Source: Ashinkailepas kermadecensis (lineage: Eukaryota > Arthropoda > Thecostraca > Neolepadidae). Taken from it: 64,000 bases of DNA. A program made the position numbers and the translations under genes. The DNA lies in assembly GCA_034440615.1 (NCBI GenBank), contig JAOTOM010005181.1:462501-526500 (forward strand), read 5' to 3'. The stretch's first letter is position 1, and every line of letters starts with the position of its first letter. This document shows, piece after piece, positions 11,752-23,302 of the stretch. The notes beneath the pieces are model-generated. The model was not told where the DNA came from and ran no database searches. It worked only from the letters and a program-made list of their open reading frames with translations.

Positions 11752-13659
11752 CAGTGTCGTACCTATATTTGCGTCGAGGGGGAGGGGGCAAATGGATTTT
11801 GAGGGGGCCACCCCGCATTAAAAAAAAGTCTTCGGATTTCGACCACTATTTTGTCCAAGAGGACCTTTTTTAAATAAAATAATTAGTGACCAACTGAATT
11901 GTCCTGTGGAGGGGCCTAATCTACAACTATCATTTCTGATTCGTCGTATTTCAACCCTAACTCCCCCACCATGTTCTAAGGCTTTCTTTTGGTATCCCTT
12001 GATAAGTCACCTCACACTGCTGAAATTACACCTAAACAAATCACATTAAAATGTAAAATTTCTCAATTTCAGACATTCCAGTTCATAACGCCCGGTCGCC
12101 ACGACGCCAACGTTCGTGCACGTGCACACCCATCTTGCGCATTCGGCGCATTTGCCACACTTAGTGCGATGCTACGGTTTCTGCTAAGCCTCCTACGTTT
12201 TGCTAATTGCCGCCACACGATAGACTTGCGCCATATTTGAAGTGATCGAATGCTTCGTATGGTCGTTCGTTGCGAAAATTCGATTAAATAAATTCGATCA
12301 TTAGTTCACTACTTCCCACATTTTCTGGTGGTTAAGAAATGCGGATACCCGCTGAGCTTAGATGCATCTCATATCTTTGATTAAATATACTCCCAGATTG
12401 GCTCCCGAACAGAGACCAAGCCTCGGTGTTCTTTTTGGACCCGTTGCGTCTTTCTTCGTCTACGGATGTGTTTCAAGGCTCCAATCCATTTTTGGTAGGA
12501 GCCCATCACATTTTCTAAACCCCTGCTCGTTTTGGGGTTTTGTTGATTTTTTGTGTACCGAGGATATTTTCAATGTGTCGGGGCGTTTTCGAAGATCCCG
12601 ATGTGTTTATTTAGTGCCCCGTCTTTTTGGTCGTTTTGGGACCATATTGTTTTTGTGGCCCAGTCTCTTGTTCAGGCCCTTGTGCGGTCTCATGGCCCCT
12701 GTGTGCCTTGATAGCTTCCGGTGTATATTTTAGAGCCCCCAGTATGTTTATTTAGGGCTGCAACGCATGTTTTAAGGCCCCGTCGCTTTTTGGGAGACTC
12801 TGTGCGCTTTGGAGGGCCAGTTGCATTCTCGGCCCCCGTTGTGTTTTTAGGATTCCGCTGTGTTTATTTGGGGCTTCAGACGCACATTTGTGGGGCCCCA
12901 GTACGATTTTATGGCTTCGGTGCCATGTTTCTGGGTCCCAGCGCGACTTATCGCGCCCAGGCGCGTGGTTCTAGGGACTCAACGCCAGTTTTCTGGGCTC
13001 AACGCGATTTTTGTGGATCTTTTCTGAATTTGTTTTTAGGTCCGAATCCCGGTCGGATTTGTCGAGCCCCTGGCGCCATGTTTTTGTATCCCACCTATAT
13101 TTTTCGAGCTCCGGTATATTTTTGTTGGGCCGTACGCGACTTGTGAAGGTATCTGGTGATACGTTCGGTACTCCAGAGCCATTTTCCTGACCCGGACATT
13201 TACTTTTTGGAATCCCTCATTATTTTGGAGGGCTCCATCTTGATTTTTTTTCGGATACCGATGCAATTTTTTGGGTCACTCTGTGCTTATGTGGGGCCTT
13301 AGACGTCAATTTTTGGGAGCCCTGACATGAATGTTTATGCCCAGATCAAATATTTGGGACTACCAATGGGAATTTTGAGTCCCGAGCGTGATATTTGGGG
13401 GGATCGGTTCGAGTTTGCGGGGCGCGTTGTACTTAGCTGTGGCCTCAACGCGATTTTGGCGGTTCTTGTTGCACATTTTCGGGCCTCGGAGCGGGTTTTC
13501 TGGGGCCCGCCGTATTTATTTGGAGACCCCTGCTCGAATTCTAGTGGACATACGCGAATTTTGGTAGCCCCAGCGCGACTTTTGGGGGTCTCAGCACGAT
13601 TCTTGAGAGCTTATCCCTCTCAGGAGGGAGGGGGCATTTGCCCCTTTGATATGCCACTG
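11752..13659 (-). mobile_element. Degenerate-repeat element, module B (copy 2, complete)
   Basis: Reversed relative to copy 1. It runs from CAGTGGCATATC (reverse complement, at 13659) to the inverse end at 11752 (CAGTGTCGTAC on the plus strand). The unique tail at 11752-12410 aligns with copy 1 and shows the uninterrupted sequence at the point where copy 1 carries the foldback element. The body is the same ~20-bp repeat, here read as CCAGCGCGACTTTTGGGG-type units. No protein is encoded. Confidence 0.75.
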
Positions 13660-14395
13660 CGGCCACTGAAGGAGTTTTTTTTCTTCAGCCGATGGCACCT
13701 TTCGGAGTAGAAAAACCCTCGGGGTAGTTTTTTTCCGAACCTGTTCTTGATTTTCCGGTGCTGGGGTCGATTCGATCGAGTCTCGGTGTGAACTTTTTGG
13801 ACATCGAGTTATATTTCTTAAAGGTCCTTGTGCGATATTTTTGGGTCTCGGTATGATTCTTCGGTCTCCCGGTGCGATTTTTTTCGGTGCCATGACACTT
13901 TTTTCCGGGGCCCAACGGGCTTTTGCGGGACTTTGACCCGATTTTTTAGGCCACAGAGTGACATTCCGGTTAAGAATTGATTTTTGGGGACAGCTACAAC
14001 TTTTGCGGCCCCGGCGAGACCTATTGGGCTCCCAATGTGATTTTCAAGGGCTGCGACGCGACTTTTTTGTAATCCAATGTGATTTTTCGGGGGCCCCGAC
14101 ATCATTTGCTCGGATCCCTAGCGCAAGTTTTAGCGGCCTCGACACTTTTTTGGGGTCCAATACGTTTTGGGGGCTTTGGCGTCATTGTTGGGGCCCCAGA
14201 GTGATTATCCATGTCCGGATTGTTTTTCGTTGCCCCGACTTCATTTGTTTTGGTCCCAATGAGACTGTTGGGGCACGGTACGACCTGTCGTGCCCCTAGC
14301 GTGATTTTCATGGTCCGGGTGTGACTTTTTGGTACCCCCAGGCTCAGCGTTATTTTCAGGGGCCCCGGCCGGATCTTTTGGGACCAATATCGTGA
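13660..14395 (-). repeat. Degenerate ~20-bp repeat element, module A (copy 2, partial)
   Basis: This continues copy 2 outward. The GCCGATGGCACC passage and the ~20-bp units correspond to 2980-3695 in copy 1. It gives way near 14395 to a different element. Confidence 0.7.
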
Positions 14396-15997
14396 TTGTC
14401 AAGTACTCCGGCACGACTCCTACTATTTCTTAGGGGCTTCCTCTCGCAAACTATAGGCCTCCTCTCGCGTCCTAAGGGTATCGTCTCATTTCCTGGAACC
14501 TCTGCCGGTTTTGGATGTCTCCTCGTGTGTCCCACCCTCCTCCATATTCAATGGTCCTCCTCTCCCGTCTTGGAGGGCCTCCTCTTACATCCTGGGGCCC
14601 CTTTAACATGGTATGGGGATTCCTCTCATGTTCCAGGGGCATACTCTGCCAAATTAGGGGCCTCCTGCCACGCCTCGTGGGCCTCCACCTTTAGTCCTGG
14701 CAAAGCTTTACCCGTCTTAAGGGATCTTCAATTGTGAAAACCCCACCTCCTTCCATACCTGCTACTATTCCCATCTTACGGGCCTCCTCTCATTTCCTGG
14801 GAACTCCTTCCGGTCTTCGTGGCCTCCTTTTCTCTTCTAGAAATCTTCTTTTTCAAATTAGGGGCCTCTTATCAGGTCTTGGGGGCCTCCCGCTCTGCGT
14901 GTTGATTCGATCTTTACCCATCTTAAGGGTGGCCTGTTATTTCTTGGTGGACTCCTCTTCTCTCCCAGGTTCCTCCTCTTCCAAATTACAGACAACCGTT
15001 CCTGTCTCAGTGGCCTTGTCATTTCCTGGGGACCTGCTTACCCGTCTTGGAACCTTCTTTTCAGCCCGGGAGCCATCTCTCTTATCCAATGGTCTTTCTC
15101 TCCTATTTTAGGGGCCTCCTTGTTCATCATGGGTTCTCATTTCCAATCTTGTGTAGTCCATTTCCGAATTAGGTGCCTACTGCCACGTCCCTAGATCATC
15201 CTTTTCTATCTTGGTGGAACCTTACCCGTTTCGGGACCTGCTTTTGTGTCTCCGAAACCTCATCTCATATCCATTGTCTTGCTGTCCCGTCTTAGGGCCT
15301 CCTCTCATTTTTTGGGGCCTCCCTTCCGGTATTGGAGCCTCCTTTGCAATCCTGGGGGCCTCCGTGACAACTTTTGACACTCTTGATTTCTGGAGCCTCC
15401 TACCCTCTCCATAGGTGACTCCGTTTTCAAATTAGGAGCCTCCCCATATGTGTTTGGAGCCTCATTATCCTCTTAGCAGCGTGCTTTTGCGTCCTAGTCC
15501 TCCCTCTTCCAAAATATGGGCCTCATCTGGTTGGTCTCAGTGGCGTTCTCTCATTCCTGCGGATACCTTCTTACCCATCTTGTGGCCCCTCTTGCGTCCG
15601 AAGAAATATCTCCTATCATATGTTCTTGTGTTCTATTGTAGGGGCCACAAGACAAGATCTTGGGGGCCTTGTTTTCCAAATGAAGAATATTATGCCACCC
15701 ATCGGAAGTATTCTCGTCTAACCTGGGTGACTTCTTGCCCATCTCGGTGGCATCCTTTTCGTCCTGGAGGCCTCCTCCCAATCTTTGTCCTACGTCTCTT
15801 ATATGGATCTGATTATATTTCCTGGTAGCCTCGTTGCCAGTCTTGAGGCCTCCTTGACAGCATGATCATCTGTCCCGTCGACCTCCTTGCTCACCATTTT
15901 TCCTATGCATTTCCGGATATGGGCCTCCTCAAATTCCGGGGGGGAGGCAGTTTCACGGCAGGGGGCGACTGCCCCCCCCCCGCTGGCGACGCCCCTG
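14396..15997 (-). mobile_element. Second degenerate-repeat element, GGGGCCTCCTCTC family
   Basis: The stretch consists of diverged units of roughly 30-40 bp containing GGGGCCTCCTCTC and CCTGGGGACCTC. At its right end it has CAGGGGCGTCGCCAGCGG (reverse complement), followed by long C/G runs, the same style of end as CAGTGGCGTA elements. Apparent proline/leucine-rich frames are repeat artefacts. The left boundary against the module A copy is approximate. Confidence 0.65.
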
Positions 15998-18006
15998 ACT
16001 CTGGGCCGTATCATTGCAAATTATGAGAACGAAAGTCGCGCAAAGAGGCGCACCGCATCACTTTTGGAAGAGAGAGGGGGAAATGGTATAAATATCTAGT
16101 GTAAAGCAGATATCTTCACACAAAACCCTAAGGACAATTGCAAAATGTGCTCGGAGTGGGGAAAAACGTACCCAAAGGTTTCGTGGGGAGGAATGCATAT
16201 CATGGGAATTGTGAGGCACAAACGCAATACTTTTCTGCTGAGAACAGGGCACTGAATGTCCCGTGGGGTGAGTCTCCCATCCACCACCAACCAGCTTTTG
16301 CATGTCCATCAATTGACATATGAAAACAACCGAATGGGCATATAATGAATAGTCTGCTGTTTTACCCCAAGGTAAAATACGACATATCAAACAGCAAATA
16401 GAAACTTCACGAGAAGTGGAGGGAAATCAAGCACAGAACATTTTGCAGAAAACCATTTCGTGTTTGAGCATTTCAAGATGTCTGCTACCGCGAAGGCCAA
16501 CGTCTAACTCGAGCAGATGTTCGTGTCTGTATCGAAGACATTTTAGCGTCGGTGCTGGAGTCCTTCACCCCAGTACGTTGCCACGGTACTGTGCCACGGT
16601 ACGGTGCCACGGTACTGTGCCACGGTACCGTGCCATGGTACCGTGCCATGGTACCGTGCCATTGTACGCTACCACTATGGTGTCATGCTGCTCAACGGTA
16701 CAGTATGTGCCACGGTACATCAAATGAGCGTTAGCTGTTCGACCGCCACATTAATCACACGGAGCTCAATTTTAAGTTTGTTCTTGCCGTACCAACATCC
16801 AGCCCAACCAAGATACCCCGACTATCGATCAACGATCTATGTGACACCCACTCTCCAAGAGCAACTGATAAGATCAAGAAGTGTCAAATGATGAAGACGA
16901 GCGATACGATCAATATTGGCGGCGGACTGTAAGGCAGACTAACAAGGCAACCTTAGATTGATTGACAGCCAAACTTTGCAGCAACTGACCGTGTATCCCA
17001 TTATGTGTTCGAAACAGTGAAAATGCAGCCTCCGAAATGGATGATGCTGCCAGGTGATGTTAGAGGCAATATCGCAAGGAAGGAACGATTCAAGAAATAC
17101 CACAAGGGACAATTAAAGACATACAGTCTTCCTGATCCGACAGAACCTTGTCCAAAACAATAGCGCCATCAACGTCGGTTTGGTAGGTGGAACACGGTGT
17201 CGTCGTATCGGAGAGACACACAGGTTTGGCCTTGCTAAGTTAGTCATCTGCACACGAATGCAAGGATTATATGGAGGGAATATTTTGATGACTTTCAAAT
17301 GTTGATCTACTCAAAATCTTTGCAAACTTTAATGTCAAGCCTACCGTGAAGCACGGAAAATATTGAATTAAGCATTGTTCAATCGCCAAAACTTGGGAAC
17401 ACATTTGCACATGCAATGTGGAGAACTTGAGGTCACGGGACCTAAACCTTTAACAATTACATCGGGCCTAATCATCGACATGAAATCAAACCAAGCTTGA
17501 AGCGGCTCAAACCCCAATCATATTTTTGCAGGGTTTCATTCCAGCTTAAACCCATACGTGCACACCTATGTACACATCCACAACCACAACTTTCACCGTT
17601 AAAGGTACGGGCAGGTCACAAAACTTCAAGTTCAGATGACAGCAATAAGGTGCAACTGCACCGTCTCGGTTATGACAGCGAAGTTTGCTCCATGAGTCAG
17701 AGCGAACCGTCTCTATATTGCACCCTGCTAAAAACCGATACCTAACGACGCGAGCAACTTGTTGGTTGTATCGCACGGCGGCAGAAATATCCCGCCTGAC
17801 AGGAATTCAGTGAGAACAACTGTTTTCGTATTCCACCGGAAATAACTGCTGGTTTGCTACTTAGTGGTGACCACTAATTTCTTTCAAGTCGAAGTCACCC
17901 TCTATCGGTGAACTAAGTCAGTCGTAGCCGAAGGATGAGAGCGCAATGTGAAGTGTACCCAAGCGGCGAGGACCACCTGGGCCTACATCTCCGAGGGAAG
18001 AATTGG
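15998..18006. other. Unannotated region
   Basis: Apart from the 13-bp minisatellite at 16579-16662 I found no coding region, RNA gene or recognised element in this stretch. Confidence 0.5.
16579..16662. repeat. 13-bp minisatellite (GCCACGGTACTGT)
   Basis: About six units of GCCACGGTAC(T/C/G)GT. The later units contain the 12-bp palindrome CACGGTACCGTG, and diverged units continue to about 16725. Confidence 0.8.
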
Positions 18007-18205
18007 TACCCATCGGCCCATGTCGTCCGACCATCTAACCATGTCGTCCGACCATCGGCACATGTCGTCCGACCATCGGCACATGTAGTCCGACCATCGG
18101 CCAGTGTGGTCCGACCATCGGCCAGTGTGGTCCGACCATCGGTCAGTGTGGTCCGACCATCGGCCAGTGTGGTCCGACCATCGGCCAGTGTCGTCCGACC
18201 ATCAC
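18007..18205. repeat. 21-bp minisatellite
   Basis: About nine units of GTCGTCCGACCATCGGCCA(G/C)T. 21 bp is a multiple of three, so both strands stay open (DGRTTLA repeats on the minus strand). It lies about 20 bp beyond the donor of the exon at 18226-18878 and is therefore probably intronic. Confidence 0.85.
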
Positions 18206-18225
18206 AACACGTCCAGCCCACTTAC

Positions 18226-18878
18226 GCATTCTGTTTAGTCTGCAGCGCGCCGTCTGCCACCTCGAGCGACTTGGTGCGAGTACTGGGCGCCACCTCCATG
18301 GAGCGCGGACGGGCCCTGGCGCCCGTCCCGCTCCGCAAGCCGTCCGCATCAATGGAGCGCACCATGGAGCGCAGCCGAACGCCGCCGTCGGCGTCCTGCA
18401 GCGGCGGCTCTGGGCCGCGGCGGGCGGCGCGGCGAGCCGGCGGCCTGGCGGAGTCCAGCAGCACGTCCAGCTGCCGGCTGCGGTGGCGCTGCAACGCCTC
18501 GTGGGCCGGCCGCAGCAGCGCCCGCCGCTGCTCGCGCAGCAGGAAGTGGCTCCGGTAGGCGGCGCCCCGTTCGTCGGCCGGTCGCGGCGCGGCGCTGGCG
18601 TCGCCGCCGTCGAGCCGGCTCAGGCAGCGCGGCACCGAGGTGGAGCGTCGCAGGCCGCCGCCGCCGCCGCCGCCGCCGCGCCGCTCGCCGTCCAGCAGCC
18701 GCTCGAAGTTGCTGTCGACGGCGGCGGCCGGCCGCTGGCCGTCGGGCCGCGGCTCGAGGGAGATGCGCGCGCTGTTAATGCACGCCTGCCGCACCAGACT
18801 GGGTCGCCGGCGCACGTCCACGCTGAGCGGCCGCTGCACGCGCCGCACCTCCACCTCCGGCCACCTCTGCTGCTCCAT
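18226..18878 (-). CDS. Putative coding exon of an unidentified gene
   Basis: A GC-rich open frame starts with MEQQRW at 18878, below an in-frame stop. It ends at a strong donor (GC|GTAAGT, donor bases 18225-18220), giving an exon of 653 nt that ends in phase 2. The protein is arginine-rich and basic, with RRRPSLVRQACINSARISLEP near residue 23, a glycine run near 70, RRSTSVPRCLSRL near 80 and a possible helical stretch (FLLREQRRALLRPAHEALQ) near 115. I do not recognise the family. Codon choice is strongly G/C-ending, like the DSCC1 exons. It is probably a first coding exon because no good acceptor precedes it. Whether it belongs with the LIM exon upstream at 23303-23772 is unknown. Confidence 0.5.
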
Positions 18879-18906
18879 CAATGCCGCTCGAAGTCCTACT
18901 CACGAC

Positions 18907-19605
18907 GGTCGGGTGCGTGATCACTGCTCTGCGGCGCTATTATTGTCACGACACTAGAGCGTGTAATCACTGCTCTTGCGGCGCTGTTATTGTCACGACA
19001 CTAGAGCGTGTAATCACTGCTCTTGCGGCGCTGTTATTGTCACGACACTAGAGTGTGTAATCACTGCTCTGCGGCACTGTTTTTTTCAACGCTGAGTGTG
19101 TAATCACTGCTCTGCGGCAGTGTTATTGTCACGACGCTAGAGTGTGTAATCACTGCTCTGCGGCGCTGTTGTTGTCACGACGCTAGAGTGTGTAATCACT
19201 GCTCTGCGGCACTGTTATTGTCACGACGCTAGAGTGTGTAATCACTGCTCTTGCGGCGCTGTTATTGTCACGACACTAGAGTGTGTAATCACTGCTCTGC
19301 GGCACTGTTATTGTCACGACGCTAGAGTGTGTAATCACTGCTCTGCGGCACTGTTATTGTCACGACGCTAGAGTGTGTAATCACTGCTCTGCGGCGCTGT
19401 TGTTGTCACGACGCTAGAGTGTGTAATCACTGCTCTGCGGCGCTGTTATTGTCACGACGCTAGAGTGTGTAATCACTGCTCTGCGGCGCTGTTGTTGTCA
19501 CGACGCTAGTGTGTAATCACTGCTCTGCGGCGCTGTTATTGTCACGACACTAGTGTGTAATCACTGCTCCGCGGCACTGTTGTTGTCACGACACTAGTGT
19601 GTAGT
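18907..19605. repeat. 46/47-bp minisatellite
   Basis: About fifteen units of the form GTGTAATCACTGCTC(T)TGCGG, CGCTGTTATTGTCACGACGC, TAGAGT. They differ by G/A at the GGCGCT/GGCACT site and by optional bases. The array begins about 30 bp upstream of the exon at 18226-18878. Confidence 0.9.
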
Positions 19606-19861
19606 TGCTGTCCGGCTCTTGTCACCTCTGGGGCGCTCAGAAGCGCCAGGCCGCCCAGCCGCCACCAAAAGTGTTCTGCCTAACCAGCGCCAGATCAGTC
19701 GCCCGCCGCCGAGCTCGCCGTCCGCGACACCTGGCCGACCGCCACTCGAAATCACCCGGGGAGCATCAATCACCAGACCGGTCAGAGTGGTGTGGTCAGT
19801 GTCGCTCCGCACGCCGCACACGACGCGTCTGCACACCCCACGCGATCCCAGTGCAAGTGAT

Positions 19862-21265
19862 CACACCGACGCCGGCCGGACCCCAGCGGGCAGACGGTCC
19901 TCGGCACGGACACGCGATGCGCACCGGCCGGACCCCAGCGGGCAGACGGTCTCGGCACGAACACGCGATGCACACCGGCCGGACCCCAGCGGGCAGACGG
20001 TCTCGGCACGAACACGCGATGTGCACCGGCCGGACCCCAGCGGGCAGATGGTCCTCGGCACGAACACGCGATGCGCACCGGCCGGGCCCCAGCGGGCAGA
20101 CGGTCTCGGCACGAACACGCGATGCGCACCGGCCAGACCCCAGCGGGCAGACGGTCCTCGGCACGGACACGCGATGCGCACCGGCGGCCGGGGACGGTCC
20201 TCGGCACGGACACGCGATGCGCACCGGCCGGACCCCAGCGGGCAGACGGTCCTCGGCACGGACACGCGATGCGCACCGGCCGGACCCCAGCGGGCAGACG
20301 GTCCTCGGCACGGACACGCGATGCGCACCGGCCGGACCCCAGCGGGCAGACGGTCCTCGGCACGGACACGCGATGCGCACCGGCCGGACCACAGCGGGCA
20401 GAGGGTCCTCGGCACGAACACGCGATGTGCACCGGCCGGACCCCAGCGGGCAGACGGTCCTCGGCACGGACACGCGATGCGCACCGGCCGGACCCCAGCG
20501 GGCAGACGGTCCTCGGCACGAACACGCGATGCGCACCGGCCGGACCCCAGCGGGCAGACGGTCCTCGGCACGGACACGCGATGTGCACCGGCCGGACCCC
20601 AGCGGGCAGACGGTCCTCGGCACGGACACGCGATGCACACCGGCCGGACCACAGCGGGCAGACGGTCCTCGGCACGAACACGCGATGTGCACCGGCCGGA
20701 CCCCAGCGGGCAGACGGTCCTCGGCACGAACACGCGATGCGCACCGGCCGGACCCCAGCGGGCAGACGGTCCTCGGCACGAACACGCGATGCGCACCGGC
20801 CGGACCCCAGCGGGCAGACGGTCCTCGGCACGGACACGCGATGCGCACCGGCCGGACCCCAGCGGGCAGACGGTCCTCGGCACGGACACGCGATGCACAC
20901 CGGCCGGACCCCAGCGGGCAGACGGTCCTCGGCACGGACACGCGATGCACACCGGCCGGACCCCAGCGGGCAGACTGTCCTCGGCACGGACACGCGATGC
21001 ACACCGGCCGGACCCCAGCGGGCAGACGGTCCTCGGCACGGACACGCGATGCACACCGGCCGGACCCCAGCGGGCAGACGGTCCTCGGCACGGACACGCG
21101 ATGCACACCGGCCGGACCCCAGCGGGCAGACGGTCCTCGGCACGAACACGCGATGCACACCGGCCGGACCCCAGCGGGCAGACGGTCCTCGGCACGGACA
21201 CGCGATGCGCACCGGCCGGACCCCAGCGGGCAGACGGTCCTCGGCACGGACACGCGATGCGCACG
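19862..21265. repeat. 52-bp minisatellite, about 26 units
   Basis: The units read GCACCGGCCGGACCCCAGCG, GGCAGACGGTCCTCGGCACG, GACACGCGATGC. The period is not a multiple of three and no frame contains a stop on either strand. Each frame therefore walks through all three translations and stays open for over 450 codons. These long frames are a by-product of the repeat. Some early units are one base shorter, and one near 20180 has an internal deletion. Confidence 0.92.
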
Positions 21266-22081
21266 GGCCGCCCGGCGCCGCTCTGGCCGGCTCCCGGCGG
21301 CGCCGGACGTGTGACCGTATCTGGCGGCCACACGTCCGGCAACATCACGTCACGCTTCGACCACGCCCCCGCCGCTCTCAGATGACACCGGCCCTCCCCC
21401 CGGTAACTACGCAACAGCCAGCCGCCGCCAGTCAGGGGGGTGATCGGCACCGCGGCCTTGGTGGGGTGTGGTGCTGGCGGCGGCTGTGTCACTATCTGAC
21501 GCGGTGGCTGCTGGCTGTCAAAACACTTGCACTGTCGTGTTGCCATAGTGACGAACGGCTTCTCCAGACCGAGTGCGAGTGACAACAGTTTCGAATTCGT
21601 CAAATTGCCTCGGAGGCTTTGATACGAGTGCATATTGATCCGCTTCGATTCTACCTCCTTCCGTGTGGATGAGAAGTGTATGACATGGGACGTGATATTT
21701 GTTGTGTTCCCCCTTGCGCGCCCTGCACTCTGCGCACACCACATGAGTGCGTCCATGCACGGACGTCGCCCGTGACCCTGAGGCGGTGGCGACTGGACAA
21801 TCCGTGCCGAGTCGTCTGTACACGGCCTGTCGCCGGTCTTGATCAGCCACGCTGTAGCCAGCGTGCCATTTCAGTGTAACATACAGTCGCACCAACACGG
21901 AGTGCTGCCGCCAAGCACCGGACGAACGACGAACAGAACAATATATAAGATAACAATAATATTGGCATGAGACTGACCTACTTTCGCGTTGATGAAAGGC
22001 GTACGTCATGAGTCATGATATTGTCATAGACATGATTCCGCATATGACATGAGATTGCTGTTTCCTGGATTCCATAAACAC
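21266..22081. other. Unannotated region
   Basis: GC-rich to about 21500, then mixed. No coding region or repeat could be supported. Confidence 0.45.
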
Positions 22082-22260
22082 GGGTGTTGAGTTATGAAAA
22101 TTATTGGGGGGAGGGGCAAATCATGAAGGCCCTTGGCACGCCCAAATGGATTAGGGGACACACTCCATAGGGTTCCATGATCAGTTAAAATGATAGGGGG
22201 GGGGGCAAAGCCAACATCGAGAGGGCACCTGCCCCCTCAAAGTATATAAAACAGCACTCC
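22082..22260 (+). mobile_element. Small TIR element (MITE), copy 1
   Basis: About 179 bp running from GGGTGTTGAGTTATGAAAATT to AAGTATATAAAACAGCACTCC. The ends are inverted (GGGTGTTG versus CAACACCC in copy 2). Internally it shares GAATGGATT-like, CACACTCCATAGGGT and GCCAACATCGAGGGGGCA passages with copy 2. Confidence 0.75.
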
Positions 22261-22400
22261 TGTCTGTAATTGATATGGCAGCCAGCTGGTCACCTGACAG
22301 CTCTACCAAACGCGTGTCATTTGATAATAGCATGCTGCAATCATCACGTGACTCGCTAGTCCCAAGCCATCTTTTGGTTTTGTTGTACAGTATCTACCAT

Positions 22401-22569
22401 GGGTGTTGATTTCTGAAAATTATTCGGGGACAAAATACGTGAAGGCAATGGGCAGGCCCGAATGGATTTGGGGCGGGCACACTCCATAGGGTCTTGTGTT
22501 AAAAGTTCAAATGGGGGAGCCAACATCGAGGGGGCATCTTCTCTCCAAAAGTATATAAAACAACACCCC
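22401..22569 (+). mobile_element. Small TIR element (MITE), copy 2
   Basis: GGGTGTTGATTTCTGAAAATT to AAACAACACCCC, with the better-kept terminal inverted repeat GGGTGTTG/CAACACCC. It aligns along its whole length with the copy 140 bp upstream, in the same orientation. Confidence 0.78.
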
Positions 22570-22959
22570 TGGTGCCTACCTATACTGGCTATTCCTAGAC
22601 GGAGATCAATGCGCACCGCAGCCCCTGCCAGCGACCAACTGACATCATCGTGGGCACTATGGGCGGCACGAGTCAAACATTCGTCACGTTCACACAAACA
22701 GTTAGACACACACATGACACACGTCTGAACACGCAACATGCAGACGCGCAGATGTGCTCTCGGTACCCTGGGCGCATGTCAGGTTCTACGACAGCAGTGA
22801 GTGTCAACTAGAGTTGGAATCTTGCATTGCAACATGCTGCAGTCAGATTGCGTGACATAGCGAGCACTGCATTCGATGTTGCACACGGGTTCACGGAATT
22901 ACACCACTTCAATTTATCAACATAGCCGCAGCAGTGACAGATATAGAGGGGTTGTGGGT

Positions 22960-23277
22960 GCATGTGTCGCCCCCCCCCCCATGTAACGGTGGCGTCCCTC
23001 CGGGGAGCCCGACCCTTTCAATGAATTTTTGTATCAGCTAGTCGTCCCTCACAGAGGAATAGGCGCGCTCTTGAGGATAAAGCGCTCTCCTAAGAAGAGG
23101 CACCCCTCAATATGATACAGCGTCCCTCCCTCTCCCCCTTCCGCCCGCCCAACGGATTTACAGCCCAATGCGCCCCTCCGGGGACTTTCGCAGTGGCGCC
23201 TTTCCGAGGAAGAGGCGCCTCTCCAGACGTTATGCCCTAGAAGTTCGAGTGCGCCCCCCCCATGAAAATTATTGGAT
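22960..23277. repeat. Degenerate GCGCCCCTCC-type repeat element
   Basis: Diverged units carry GCGCCCCTCCGGGGA, GAGGCGC and CTCTCC between two C-runs (22972-22981 and about 23254-23261). It is the same style of internally repetitive element as those at 2625 and 14396, but with a different unit. Confidence 0.5.
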
Positions 23278-23302
23278 CGGCCCGGGCGGCAGCCAGCCTC
23301 AC

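Noticed and set aside
12340..12375. Similarity of ACCCGCTGAGCTTAGATGCAT to the 5' end of 28S rRNA
   Set aside because: The paralogous positions at 4985-5035 and 57725-57775 belong to the repeat element tail and do not resemble rRNA better; the surrounding sequence is not rRNA.
18907..19605. A CRISPR array
   Set aside because: Units are contiguous with no unique spacers; the context is eukaryotic. The same applies to the other arrays.
19605..21756. Open frames of 450-630 codons on both strands
   Set aside because: They are produced by the stop-free 52-bp tandem repeat, whose period runs through all three frames; no domain or conserved composition.
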